Shown here: positions 48,347-56,868 of the stretch, in pieces
Numbering within the stretch: the stretch's first letter is position 1
Layout of the letters: the number at the start of each line of letters is the position of its first letter
Assembly (NCBI GenBank): GCA_020073465.1
Contig: JAIQFC010000032.1
Span: 1-64,000 of the forward strand
DNA from: Terriglobia bacterium
Lineage (GTDB): Bacteria; Acidobacteriota; Terriglobia; Terriglobales; Acidobacteriaceae
Direction: 5' to 3'
DNA: 64,000 bases
Program-made: the position numbers and the translations under genes
The notes under the pieces: model-generated
The model's database searches: none
What the model was told of the DNA's origin: nothing
Seen by the model: only the letters and a program-made list of their open reading frames with translations

Positions 48347-50351
48347 GCTTCACCTCGGCGGGTTCGCCATGGTCCGCGGTTGCAGTTTCCGTTTCCGGTT
48401 GCTCTTCCGTGGAGGCTTCCAGGTTCTCCGCCAAGGTTGCCGTGTCCAGGGCATGTTCTTCGCGGTAGTGGTGCAGGGGCATTTTACCGTCCCACCACGC
48501 CCAATTCATCGGATAAACGTCGGGATCGAGGAAAACCTGGTAGAAGTGCCAGACCACGATCGCCAGCGTGGCCAACACCGCTTCATAGAAGTGAATGGCG
48601 GTGGCTACGTCCAGCCACCAGCGCGGGAGATGGTTGCCCACCGAGACTTTGGCCCAGAGCATAAGACCGGTACCCGCCATCACGATCATGCCCCACACCA
48701 GAGCCCAGTACTCGGCCTTTTCGGCGTAGTTGAAGCGCGCGAAGGCCGGCTTGTGCGAAGCGAATCCCAGATGGTAGAGCAGGTTCTCCCATGCTCCCCG
48801 CACATCGTCGAGCGACGGAATCAGATCGCGGAAGAGCTTTCGCCCGTCCCGGGTGAAGGCCAGATCGACCATGTGATACAGGCTGACTCCGATCAGAAAC
48901 ACCGCCGCGACGCGATGCAGCAGGTGTCGCATCCTCTCACCCAGAGACAGGAACGAGGAGAACCACGAGTCCGGGAACTTCAAAGCGAAGCCCGTCAGCA
49001 CGAGCACGATGAAGCTCAAGAGCAGGATCGCATGCTGCCAGCGGTAGCGCAGGGGCATGCGCTCGACCAGGTTCTGTTCGACCTTGCGCAGGGCAATGAC
49101 CTTGGCGCGCCACAGAATGAAGTTGTGCGCCAGCATCCCGCCTATGACCAGGAGGATCATCGAGAGATAGAACTTGCGAATCCAGCGCACGGCTTTGCTG
49201 CCGACATCGGCCGACAGCGGGGCATCCACGTGCACTCGTGCCGCAGTAAACTTCTCGGTCACGCCGGGATGGCACTGGCCGCAGGTGTGCGCCAAGTTGG
49301 CCCGGTTAATGGTGGAATGAGGATCGCTGGAAGGAAGAATATTGTGAACCCCGTGACAGCTGGCGCAGTTCGCGACCACCTGCGAACCTCCCCTGGCGGC
49401 GAGCCCGTGATAGCTCGCCAGGTAGGTCGTGGTCCGGCGTCCTTCGATGCCGAATTCCTGCGACAGCCTCACGCCTTCATGACACCGTGCACACGTGACC
49501 TGCGCCAGATTCTGGGTTGATACCGGAGAATTCGGATCCAGGTGCGACTTGATGGAATGAATCCCGTGACAGTCCGTGCATACGGGCGCCTGCCAGTTGC
49601 CCTGTGCTACCGCTTTCCCGTGAATGCTCTGCTGAAATTCGCGGGAGACGCCGTCGTGACACTTTCCGCAGGTTGAAGGTACGTTGAACTTGAAGATCGG
49701 CGACTTGGCATCCTTGGCGTCGAGGATCTCGTGGGTGCCGTGGCAGTCGGTGCAGACCGCAGCCCTTTCCGATCCATTGGCCACGGCATGTCCGTGCACG
49801 CTCTGCTTGTACGAGGCCAGCATCTGGGCACCCTGGCCTCCGTCCTCCATCACGAAGTTTTGTCCATGGCAAGCGCCGCAGGTGGCAGGAATATTCGCGT
49901 GGTGGACCCGTGACTTGGGATCACTCGCCGGAAGCAGTTCATGCGCGCTGCCATGGCAATCGATGCACGTGGCCGCGCGACTATTGCCACCCAGCACCGC
50001 CTTAGCATGGAAGCTGCGATCGTAGGTCGCTTGCTCGTCTGCATGGCAAGTCGCGCAATTGACTTTGGCAGGAACCGTTTCGTGCGGAGAGCTCTTGAGG
50101 TCAGTGTGGCAATCCACGCAGGTAAACATGCCACCGTGGATAGAATCCTTGAATGCCTGAGGGTTTACGTAAAGACTGACCTTCTTGCCGTTAACTTCGT
50201 GGCTCAGAGTCGAGTCGCTGTGGCAGACTAAGCAGTCCTCGGCGGAGAGTTTTGCTGGTTGCTTGCCCGGAGCGCCGAGCGCCTCGACAGAAAAAAGCAG
50301 GGTGAGCGCGATTCCAAGCGCAACAAATCTCCTTGTGTTTCGCCTAGACAT
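48339..50351 (-). CDS. 11-heme cytochrome c fused to a b561/FdnI-type membrane domain (CbcL-like)
   Basis: 670 residues. Signal peptide, then eleven CxxCH motifs between about residues 40 and 350 (CLVCH, CVDCH, CATCH, CIDCH, CGACH, CTDCH, CGKCH, CTDCH, CARCH, CASCH, CGQCH) in octaheme-like spacing. From about 385 to 620 there are four or five membrane helices with His residues typical of HydC/FdnI/cytochrome b561 domains (RWQHAILLLSF, HLLHRVAAVF, AIHFYEAVLAT). The same architecture, with nine hemes, is known for CbcL of Geobacter, a menaquinol oxidase for extracellular electron transfer. The C-terminal tail is Glu/Thr-rich. Probably co-transcribed with the NapC-type gene. Confidence 0.88.
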   Translation of the reverse strand: MSRRNTRRFVALGIALTLLFSVEALGAPGKQPAKLSAEDCLVCHSDSTLSHEVNGKKVSLYVNPQAFKDSIHGGMFTCVDCHTDLKSSPHETVPAKVNCATCHADEQATYDRSFHAKAVLGGNSRAATCIDCHGSAHELLPASDPKSRVHHANIPATCGACHGQNFVMEDGGQGAQMLASYKQSVHGHAVANGSERAAVCTDCHGTHEILDAKDAKSPIFKFNVPSTCGKCHDGVSREFQQSIHGKAVAQGNWQAPVCTDCHGIHSIKSHLDPNSPVSTQNLAQVTCARCHEGVRLSQEFGIEGRRTTTYLASYHGLAARGGSQVVANCASCHGVHNILPSSDPHSTINRANLAHTCGQCHPGVTEKFTAARVHVDAPLSADVGSKAVRWIRKFYLSMILLVIGGMLAHNFILWRAKVIALRKVEQNLVERMPLRYRWQHAILLLSFIVLVLTGFALKFPDSWFSSFLSLGERMRHLLHRVAAVFLIGVSLYHMVDLAFTRDGRKLFRDLIPSLDDVRGAWENLLYHLGFASHKPAFARFNYAEKAEYWALVWGMIVMAGTGLMLWAKVSVGNHLPRWWLDVATAIHFYEAVLATLAIVVWHFYQVFLDPDVYPMNWAWWDGKMPLHHYREEHALDTATLAENLEASTEEQPETETATADHGEPAEVKHE

Positions 50352-50408
50352 GCTCTCACCCGCCGATCCTCAGTAATCACGATCCCCGAGCCGCGTTGGC
50401 GGCCAGTC

Positions 50409-50738
50409 TTACTTCTTTAGCGTGCGAATGTAGGCCACGAGGTCCTTGATCTCCGTGTCTTTCAGTTTCCCCTCGTACGCCGGCATCTTGCCCTTGCCCT
50501 TGGTAATGATCTCGGTCAGTTGTGCATCGGTCTGCTTCTGCACATCCGCCGAAGTGAAATCATGGGCTCCCAGCTTTACGCCCATGGGCGAGCCCTTGCC
50601 GTCGGCACCGTGGCAGGCCACGCATTTCGCTTTGAAGGTTGCAGCCGCATCCTGTGCCTGAGCGGATGAGGCACACACCCACAGCAACCCGCTTAGCAGC
50701 AAGGCTGCCAGGCTTACTCGAGAGAAGAGATGTTTCAC
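50409..50738 (-). CDS. Small soluble monoheme cytochrome c
   Basis: 109 residues from GTG 50738, which has AAGGAGG eight bases upstream. Signal peptide (SLAALLLSGLLWVCASSAQA), then one heme site CVACHGADGKG and a Met ligand probably in KGKMPAYEGK. This is the class I, c6/cbb3-like small carrier fold, ending AYIRTLKK. It is first in the minus-strand operon and would shuttle electrons between the multiheme proteins. A TAATAT -10-like box lies at 50771-50776 on the minus strand, with a weak -35. Confidence 0.9.
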   Translation of the reverse strand: MKHLFSRVSLAALLLSGLLWVCASSAQAQDAAATFKAKCVACHGADGKGSPMGVKLGAHDFTSADVQKQTDAQLTEIITKGKGKMPAYEGKLKDTEIKDLVAYIRTLKK

Positions 50739-50925
50739 TTTTGCTTCCTCCTTGGAAGGTTCTACGCAAGATATTACAAAAATTTGCACACTGCACACCT
50801 TGATCCTCGAGAAGCCATGGCCGCGGTGGATCCGGTTCGTTAGCCTGCCGCTTCCAGGAACTTGCTCGACCTGTCAGATTCGCATGGCCTGTTTGGCCGG
50901 ACCTATGGCAGAAGTCACCGCGCCC

Positions 50926-50941
50926 AGTGACGGGAATCACG
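50926..50941. promoter_or_regulatory. CRP/FNR-type palindrome B
   Basis: AGTGA-CGGGAA-TCACG, a near match to TGTGA-N6-TCACA, in the divergent gap (50739-51030) between the cytochrome operon and the radical SAM gene. Centre 34 bases from palindrome C. The rest of this 292-base gap shows a TAGTTT box at 51019-51024. Confidence 0.6.
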
Positions 50942-50959
50942 TCCTCTTTTCCCACTGAT

Positions 50960-50975
50960 TGTGACAGCCGTCACG
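50960..50975. promoter_or_regulatory. CRP/FNR-type palindrome C
   Basis: TGTGA-CAGCCG-TCACG. Its centre lies about 63 bases before the start codon at 51031. If TAGTTT (51019-51024) is the -10, the mRNA would be nearly leaderless and the palindrome would sit at about -63, a class I activator position. Confidence 0.6.
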
Positions 50976-51030
50976 GCGACACGTGCCATTCCGCACTGCA
51001 CGAAGGCCTTTTCGAACGTAGTTTGGCACC

Positions 51031-52182
51031 ATGCCGACAGTGTCCGTCCCTCGGATCCCGGCCAAGAATGCGGGTCACGCCACCGCGAAAAGGACCTCGT
51101 TGCGAGCGTCCGAAACTTCCAGCGGACTTCTGGACGCGCGCGAATTTCATCTCCGTCCCCTGCAAGTCACGTGGGAGGTAACGAAAGAATGCGACTGGAA
51201 GGCGACGCATGCCGGCACGTCCCCGCGCTGGCTGCGACTGCGGCATGGACTTTCGACCGCGGAAGCGTTTCATCTCGTGGATGAAGTTGCGGAAATGCAC
51301 GTCCCGCTGCTGGCCCTCACGGGTGGTGATCCGCTGCTGCGTCCCGACCTGCTGCCGATCGTCTGTTACGCGGCCCAACGCTCAGTGCGCACATCGCTTA
51401 CGGCTCTGCCCACGACGTTGCTCACGCGTGAGGTGATTTTCGAACTCAAACAATGCGGCCTGATGCGAATCGCCTTCTGGCTGCACGGCTCCACGCCCCA
51501 GCTGCACGACAGCTATTGGCATGTACCCGGCTCCCACCGGCGCACGCTGGAGGCGATCGGATGGTGCCACGAGGCGGAACTTCCCGTCCAGATCAACACC
51601 ACGATAGCGCGCCGTAACGTTCACGATCTCGATCCGATCGTCGACGCACTGACGCGTCTGGACGTGGTTTTGTGGAACGTTTTCTTCGTCGTCCCTGCCA
51701 GCTCCGAACAAGCCGGCCAGATGCTCAGTGCCGGGGAGCACGAGGAGACCTTCAACAGACTCTACAGAGCCTCCCGCCGCGTGCCCTTTCAGATCAAGAC
51801 TACCGAAGGCCAGCACTACCAGCGCTACCTGCTGCAGCAAAGCGCCAGCGAATCGCGGAGGAACCTCACAGAAGCGGATCTGAATCCCTGCACTCCCAAG
51901 GGAGTGAACGATGCCAAGGGGTTCGTCTTTGTGAACCGCGACGGCGAAGTCTATCCCAGCCGGTTTCTTCCTCTATCCGCCGGCAACATCACCACTGAAT
52001 CGCTGGCGTCAATCTATGGCGAGTCGCCGTTGTTTGTTACGCTGCGCGACAGCTCCAAGCTGAAAGGGAAGTGTGGCCGTTGCTCGATGCGGAGCGTCTG
52101 CGGCGGTTCGCGCGCTCGCGCCTATGCCATCACGGGCGACCTTCTGGCGGAAGATCCCTCCTGCGCCTATCTGCCTCAGTAA
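51031..52182 (+). CDS. Radical SAM/SPASM-family protein lacking the CX3CX2C cluster motif
   Basis: 383 residues. The family frame is clear: TWEVTKECD, the LALTGGDPLLRPDLLPI block, and a C-terminal SPASM-like domain (KGFVFVNRDGEVYPSRFLPL, then CGRCSMRSVCGGSRARAYA and a final DPSCAY). It resembles the TIGR04053/heme-maturation-like subgroup. However the cluster site reads Cys54-D-W-K-Ala58-T-H-Ala61 instead of C-x3-C-x2-C, so the SAM-binding 4Fe-4S cluster cannot form in the normal way. The Cys residues of the SPASM part remain. It may bind a substrate or cluster without SAM chemistry. It lies between cytochrome genes, under palindromes B and C. Start ATG has no clear ribosome site. Confidence 0.8.
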   Translation: MPTVSVPRIPAKNAGHATAKRTSLRASETSSGLLDAREFHLRPLQVTWEVTKECDWKATHAGTSPRWLRLRHGLSTAEAFHLVDEVAEMHVPLLALTGGDPLLRPDLLPIVCYAAQRSVRTSLTALPTTLLTREVIFELKQCGLMRIAFWLHGSTPQLHDSYWHVPGSHRRTLEAIGWCHEAELPVQINTTIARRNVHDLDPIVDALTRLDVVLWNVFFVVPASSEQAGQMLSAGEHEETFNRLYRASRRVPFQIKTTEGQHYQRYLLQQSASESRRNLTEADLNPCTPKGVNDAKGFVFVNRDGEVYPSRFLPLSAGNITTESLASIYGESPLFVTLRDSSKLKGKCGRCSMRSVCGGSRARAYAITGDLLAEDPSCAYLPQ

Positions 52183-52349
52183 AGGAAATCACACCATTCC
52201 GTCTGGAAAGCCACGGGGTGGTATGATTGCGTCTCTCTGCTGCTTCGCATGTGCCAGGATTTGACTGCTCAGAACGCGGATTCGGAGTCATGGACGCAAG
52301 AAAATCGGCGGCAGCTCCTTGCGCCGCACTCTTTCTATGACACTTAAGA

Positions 52350-52369
52350 ATTGTGATCTCAATCACAAT
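52350..52369. promoter_or_regulatory. CRP/FNR-type palindrome D (Cyc2-like upstream)
   Basis: 8-base arms ATTGTGAT / ATCACAAT around CTCA; core TGTGA-TCTCAA-TCACA at 52352-52367. A -10-like TAGAAT is at 52412-52417, which puts the palindrome about -64 from the likely start. The surrounding gap (52183-52485) shows nothing else beyond a half-site TGTGATT at 52374. Confidence 0.85.
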
Positions 52370-52485
52370 CAACTGTGATTGATTATCCGGTAACCTTTCG
52401 CAGCCTCTAGCTAGAATCGGGCCCATCTTGGAACAAAACTAGAGGCCAAACCCCTCTTGAACTTATGACTGAAGGAGGCGATTCG

Positions 52486-54006
52486 ATGCGTTCCCGCCGT
52501 CCACTGATCTCGCTAACTCTTTTACTTCTAACGCTGGCCGTGTTGAGCAGTAGCAGCTATGCCATCCCGGCCTTTTCCCGGCAGTATGGTACCTCCTGTG
52601 CCACCTGCCACGTGGATTTCCCAAAACTGAACGACTTCGGCAAGGCCTTCAAGGATGCCGGATTCAAGTTCCCCAAGGATGACGAGAGCTTTTTGAAGGT
52701 TCCTCCCGTCATGCTGGGGGCGCCGGCCCAGAAGGACCTGTGGCCGCATACAATCTTCCCGGGCACGATTCCTGGCCTGCCTCCCATCGGTCTTCGCTTC
52801 AACACCTTTTTCCAGGTGGTGAGCAAGAACCGGAATGACATCAATGCCGCCAACCTGGCCAACCCGGGGACCTTTATCCCGCGCACCGATTTCCAGCCCG
52901 GCCTTTTCAGTATCTTCATGGCGGGCAACTTCGGCAGCGACATCGCCTTCTGGGTGGATGAGGACCTCAGCGTGGGTGGTTCCAACGCCGATGGAGGTCT
53001 GGGCGATGGTTACCTCAAGTTTGTGAACGTCGGCCGGTTTTTCAAATTGCCGACGGATTCACTCAGCCTGCGCATTGGCCAGTTTGAACTCGACCTGCCT
53101 TTCAGTCCGGCCCGCAGCCACAATCTGAGCGGCTGGGACATTTTCGATGAGGCAAACATCGGAGCCATGAGTTCGCTGGTCCCCGAGCAGAACGTGAACA
53201 ACGCGTTCGCCATGTCCAGCGCCGCCCAGGGCATTGAGTTCAGCGGCGGACACACGTACCGCGGCTATCACTACTCCCTGGCCATTGTGAACCAGAACAC
53301 CGGCGGAAATCCTTCGTCGGGAGATACGGTTCAGCCGGTGGTGGGCTTTTTCTCCGACTCGAATTTCAAGGACCTGTATGGCCGTTTCTCCTACCGCTTT
53401 AATCTCGAGAGAGACCCGGCCAGCCGCAATGAAGTACAGGCCGCGGGCGCGACCGGCCCACGCGATCACACTTACCTGAACCTGGGTAGCTTCTACTTCT
53501 ATGGCCGGTCCGTACAGCGCTTCCAGGGCGCCAACGGTGTTCTTACCGCCAGGGAACCGTTCTACCGATTGGGAGGCGATTTCAGCTTCAACTATCACGC
53601 TTTCAATCTCTACGGAATGTACATGTACGGCCACGACAAGAACCTGACGCTGTTTCCCGATGCTGAGACGGCGACCGGCTTCCAGAGCGGCGTGCCCGCG
53701 ACCTTCAGTGGCGGCTTCCTGCAAGCCGACTACATGCTGGCGCCGTGGGTGATGGGCATCATGCGCTATGACGTGGTCAAATCAAGTGCAGACCGGATCA
53801 ACACCTTCGGTACCGAACTGTCGCCACTTTCCGCGACCCGGAACCGGTTCACACCGGGGGTGCAATTCCTGATTCACGCCAACATCAAGGCCGCTCTCGA
53901 GTATCAGATTCGGCCCCAACAGACCGTGTTCGATTCTGACGGGAACCGGATCGCAAAGCCGTTCCGAACCAACTCGGCGGTGGCGGATCTGGAGTTTGTC
54001 TACTGA
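52486..54006 (+). CDS. Monoheme cytochrome-porin fusion, Cyc2-like
   Basis: 506 residues from ATG 52486 (AAGGAGG eight bases upstream). Signal peptide (LTLLLLTLAVLSSSSYA), then a short N-terminal cytochrome with the Cyc2-type sequence PAFSRQYGTSCATCHVDF followed by KLNDFGKAFKDAGFKF. The rest (about 80-506) is beta-strand-rich with many Gly/aromatic residues and ends VADLEFVY, as for an outer-membrane porin. Cyc2 of iron-oxidising bacteria has this heme-plus-barrel plan and moves electrons across the outer membrane. This protein is somewhat longer than classical Cyc2, so it is Cyc2-like, not proven orthologous. Palindrome D lies upstream and a terminator-like hairpin follows. Confidence 0.72.
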   Translation: MRSRRPLISLTLLLLTLAVLSSSSYAIPAFSRQYGTSCATCHVDFPKLNDFGKAFKDAGFKFPKDDESFLKVPPVMLGAPAQKDLWPHTIFPGTIPGLPPIGLRFNTFFQVVSKNRNDINAANLANPGTFIPRTDFQPGLFSIFMAGNFGSDIAFWVDEDLSVGGSNADGGLGDGYLKFVNVGRFFKLPTDSLSLRIGQFELDLPFSPARSHNLSGWDIFDEANIGAMSSLVPEQNVNNAFAMSSAAQGIEFSGGHTYRGYHYSLAIVNQNTGGNPSSGDTVQPVVGFFSDSNFKDLYGRFSYRFNLERDPASRNEVQAAGATGPRDHTYLNLGSFYFYGRSVQRFQGANGVLTAREPFYRLGGDFSFNYHAFNLYGMYMYGHDKNLTLFPDAETATGFQSGVPATFSGGFLQADYMLAPWVMGIMRYDVVKSSADRINTFGTELSPLSATRNRFTPGVQFLIHANIKAALEYQIRPQQTVFDSDGNRIAKPFRTNSAVADLEFVY

Positions 54007-54010
54007 GTAT

Positions 54011-54035
54011 GGGGAGGCGTGGCCTCCCCTTCATT
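54011..54035 (+). terminator. Hairpin after the Cyc2-like gene
   Basis: Perfect 8-base stem GGGGAGGC (54011-54018) / GCCTCCCC (54022-54029), loop GTG, then TTCATTT. It lies between two co-directional genes, so partial termination is possible. Confidence 0.55.
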
Positions 54036-54072
54036 TCACGAGTTCGCGAACTTTGCAGTTCAAGGAGAAATC

Positions 54073-54654
54073 ATGAAACGCAATCTTGTAGTGATCGCGG
54101 CATTGCTGAACGCGCTGAGCCTGCTGGCGAGCGCCGGAACGATCAGTGGAAAAGTGTCAGGTGTGAGTGGTGAGTCGGTGGTTTACGTGGAAGCGATCGC
54201 CGGAAAGACCTTCCCGGCTCCGACGGAAAAGCCGGTCATCGACCAGAAGGGCCTGATGTTCCAGCCCCACCTGGTCGTGGTACAGCAGGGCACGACGGTC
54301 GAATTCCTCAACAGCGATAAAGTCGCCCACAACGTTTTCTGGATTTCGGTCGGCGGCAACAAGAAACTCGGTCACAACCTCGGCACCTGGCCGCAAGGAG
54401 AAAAAAAGAGCTTTAAGTTCGATACCCCGGGCGCGGTGCCTCTGCTGTGCAACGTCCACCCCGAGATGTCGGCGTACATTGTAGTCACGCCTACGCCGTA
54501 CTTCGCAACCACGGACAAGTCCGGGAATTACAAGATCGAAAACGTTCCGGACGGCAGCTACACGGTGACCGCATGGCATGAGGGCGCGAAGAACCAGTCG
54601 AAGCCGACCACGGTGGCCGGCGAGGGCAAGGCGGATTTCACCCTGAGCAAATAG
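54073..54654 (+). CDS. Periplasmic plastocyanin-like cupredoxin with C-terminal beta domain
   Basis: 193 residues; ATG 54073 follows AAGGAG. Signal peptide (IAALLNALSLLASAG). The cupredoxin domain is about 30-140, with type-1 copper ligands in KVAHNVFW (His) and LLCNVHPEMSAY (Cys, His, Met). The last 50 residues (KSGNYKIENVPDGSYTVTAW) form a small regulatory-like beta domain. A blue-copper carrier for one electron, placed right after the Cyc2-like porin, so it may accept or supply its electrons (inference). Confidence 0.88.
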   Translation: MKRNLVVIAALLNALSLLASAGTISGKVSGVSGESVVYVEAIAGKTFPAPTEKPVIDQKGLMFQPHLVVVQQGTTVEFLNSDKVAHNVFWISVGGNKKLGHNLGTWPQGEKKSFKFDTPGAVPLLCNVHPEMSAYIVVTPTPYFATTDKSGNYKIENVPDGSYTVTAWHEGAKNQSKPTTVAGEGKADFTLSK

Positions 54655-54665
54655 AATATCAGGAG

Positions 54666-54691
54666 GGGGGCGGCTGACGAATGCCGCTCCC
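54666..54691 (+). terminator. Hairpin after the cupredoxin gene
   Basis: About 9 base pairs, including one G-T: GGGGGCGGC (54666-54674) / GCCGCTCCC (54683-54691), 8-base loop, but only a weak T run. It may separate the Cyc2-like/cupredoxin pair from the bc operon. Confidence 0.45.
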
Positions 54692-54766
54692 TAACTGTTT
54701 CAGCCGGGCTTCATCCCAAACAAGACTCTTGACGTTCAGCCGCATCACAAACTAAAAGTGCTCGCA

Positions 54767-56725
54767 ATGCTGAAGCGATACAAAAACAAGAAGGTTGACG
54801 GGGATTGGCTGAACACGAACTTTCCCTGCATGATGGCCTGTCCGGCCCACACCAATGCCGGGCGCTATGTAGGCCTGATTGCCGAGGGGCGGTTCGAAGA
54901 GGCCTACCGAATCGCGCGCGATCCCAACCCGCTGGCCAGTATCTGCGGGCGAGTGTGCGCACATCCCTGCGAGACCGCGTGCCGCCGCGGCGAAATCGAC
55001 AGGCCCATCTCGATTCGTGCTCTCAAGCGTTTTCTCACCGAGCAGTTTGGGCCGGAGTCGAAGAATCCCATTCCAGTGAATGAAGGCCGGACGCAGAAGA
55101 AACTCCCTTACAAAGTGGCCGTAGTCGGCGGCGGCCCGGTGGGATTATCGGCCGCGCACGACCTGGCGCTGATGGGATATGCCGTCACCATCTTCGAAGC
55201 GGCTCCGGTTGCCGGCGGAATGCTGTACCTGGGAATTCCGGAGTACCGCTTGCCGCGCGACGTGGTCGAAGCGCAGGTCCGCGAGATTCTCGAGACCGGC
55301 GACATCACGCTCAAACTGAATCACGCGGCCGGCCGCGACTTCACCGTTTCCGATCTGCGCCGGCAGGGATTTGACGCCGTGCTGATCGCCGTCGGCGCCC
55401 ACCGCAGCCGCGATCTCAGCATTCCCGGAGTCGATCTCGACGGCGTGCACAAGGGCATCGATTTTCTGCTCAACGTGAACTTGGGATACAAGTTCACCAT
55501 CGGCAAGAAAGTCATTGTGATCGGCGGTGGCAACGTCGCCATGGACGTGGCTCGTTCTGCCGCACGCGAGGTGGTGAAGCAACATGCCGCCGGAGTACTG
55601 GACGCCGAGCCCTCCGCTGAAAATGTCACGGCGGTGGCTACCCGCGAGATGGTCGACATCTCGCTCTCTGCGCTGCGTATGGGCGCGCAAGAGGTGAATC
55701 TGGTTTGCCTGGAACGCCGCGAGGAAATGCCCGCCGCGCTCGAGGAAATAGAAGAGGCCGAGGAAGAAGGGATCATCATGCATCCGGGCCTCGGTCCCAA
55801 GCGCATGATTGGTAAAGATGGCAAGGTTGTCGCGCTTGAAACCCTCAAAACAAAATGGGTCTTCGATCAGAACAGGCGCTTCAATCCGGCGTTCTTCGAT
55901 GGCAGCGAGAGCCAGATCGAGTGCGACACCATCATCATGGCCATCGGCCAGTCCCCGCGCCTCGACTTCTTTACGCCGGAAGACAAAGTCGAACTTTCCC
56001 CGCGCGGCCTGATCGCGGTGAATCCGGAGACTTTGATGACTTCCGCCGAAGGGATCTTCGCCGGGGGCGATTGCGTCTTCGGCCCGCGCCTGATTATCGA
56101 TAGCGTGGGCGACGGAAAGCGCGCCGCGGTCGGAATCGACGAATACCTTCGCAAGCACAAACATCCCGAGCCGATCATCGAAGTCGAGGTACTCAAACGG
56201 CACTCGATGCCGCTGGACTATCTCGACATCAACCGCCAACCGGTGCCGATGCTCCCTCTCGAACGTCGCACGGGTGTCACCGAAGTGGAAGTCGGCTACG
56301 ATGCTCCGGCCGCGATGGAGGAAGCGCAACGCTGCCTGCACTGCTGGGTGAACACGATCTTCGAGGGCACTCCGGAAGACGGCAGCATGTGCATCCTGTG
56401 CGGCGGTTGCGTCGACGTATGTCCGGAGAAGTGCCTGGAACTGGTATCCCTGAATCGAATCGAGTTTGAACCGGAGACCGTGCAGCACATTCGCGAGAAC
56501 CAGGAATGCTTCGGGGTCGAGTTTGACGAGGTAGCGGCCGATGAACTGGGCGTGGTGACGGGGTCGGCTATGTTGAAGGACGAAACCCGCTGCATCCGCT
56601 GCGGGCTGTGTGCCATGCGCTGTCCGGTAGGCACCATCACCATGGAGTCGTACAACTTTCTTCCCGCCGAGCCAACGGGTCTGATCTCGGTGGCGTCCAT
56701 TGGAGCGGGACTGCGTGCTAAGTAG
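54767..56725 (+). CDS. GltD-like FAD/NAD(P) oxidoreductase with N- and C-terminal Fe-S modules
   Basis: 652 residues. The N-terminal Fe-S region has Cys-rich PCMMACPAHTNAGRY and CGRVCAHPCETACRRG as in GltD/DPYD-type proteins. FAD site VVGGGPVGLSAA (about 122-133), NAD(P) site VIGGGNVAMDVARSA (about 265). Two ferredoxin-like motifs, CILCGGCVDVCPEKC and CIRCGLCAMRCP, end the chain. No glutamate synthase large subunit is nearby, so it is more likely an electron-input module (NAD(P)H or ferredoxin) for the bc-type complex encoded next. The start is uncertain: GTG 54758 is in frame, and neither has a ribosome site. Confidence 0.88.
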   Translation: MLKRYKNKKVDGDWLNTNFPCMMACPAHTNAGRYVGLIAEGRFEEAYRIARDPNPLASICGRVCAHPCETACRRGEIDRPISIRALKRFLTEQFGPESKNPIPVNEGRTQKKLPYKVAVVGGGPVGLSAAHDLALMGYAVTIFEAAPVAGGMLYLGIPEYRLPRDVVEAQVREILETGDITLKLNHAAGRDFTVSDLRRQGFDAVLIAVGAHRSRDLSIPGVDLDGVHKGIDFLLNVNLGYKFTIGKKVIVIGGGNVAMDVARSAAREVVKQHAAGVLDAEPSAENVTAVATREMVDISLSALRMGAQEVNLVCLERREEMPAALEEIEEAEEEGIIMHPGLGPKRMIGKDGKVVALETLKTKWVFDQNRRFNPAFFDGSESQIECDTIIMAIGQSPRLDFFTPEDKVELSPRGLIAVNPETLMTSAEGIFAGGDCVFGPRLIIDSVGDGKRAAVGIDEYLRKHKHPEPIIEVEVLKRHSMPLDYLDINRQPVPMLPLERRTGVTEVEVGYDAPAAMEEAQRCLHCWVNTIFEGTPEDGSMCILCGGCVDVCPEKCLELVSLNRIEFEPETVQHIRENQECFGVEFDEVAADELGVVTGSAMLKDETRCIRCGLCAMRCPVGTITMESYNFLPAEPTGLISVASIGAGLRAK

Positions 56726-56798
56726 CGAGGAATTACATCGTGGGCAAAGCATCGTGTCGCCGCCAGCAGAGCTCAGTCGTGCAGCGAAGGCATTCATT

Positions 56799-56858
56799 AG
56801 CCCGGCACGTAAGTGCTGGGTAGACATGGAGAAGGGAATGAGTCCCGTAGGGACGGTA
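56799..56858 (+). repeat. Dispersed ~60-base intercistronic repeat, copy 2
   Basis: Begins AGCCCGGCACGTAAGTGCTG and ends AGTCCCGTAGGGACGGTA, giving two hairpins. It matches copy 1 (27276-27337) at about five of six positions with one indel. It ends ten bases before the Rieske start. Confidence 0.75.
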
Positions 56859-56868
56859 CAAGGTACAC

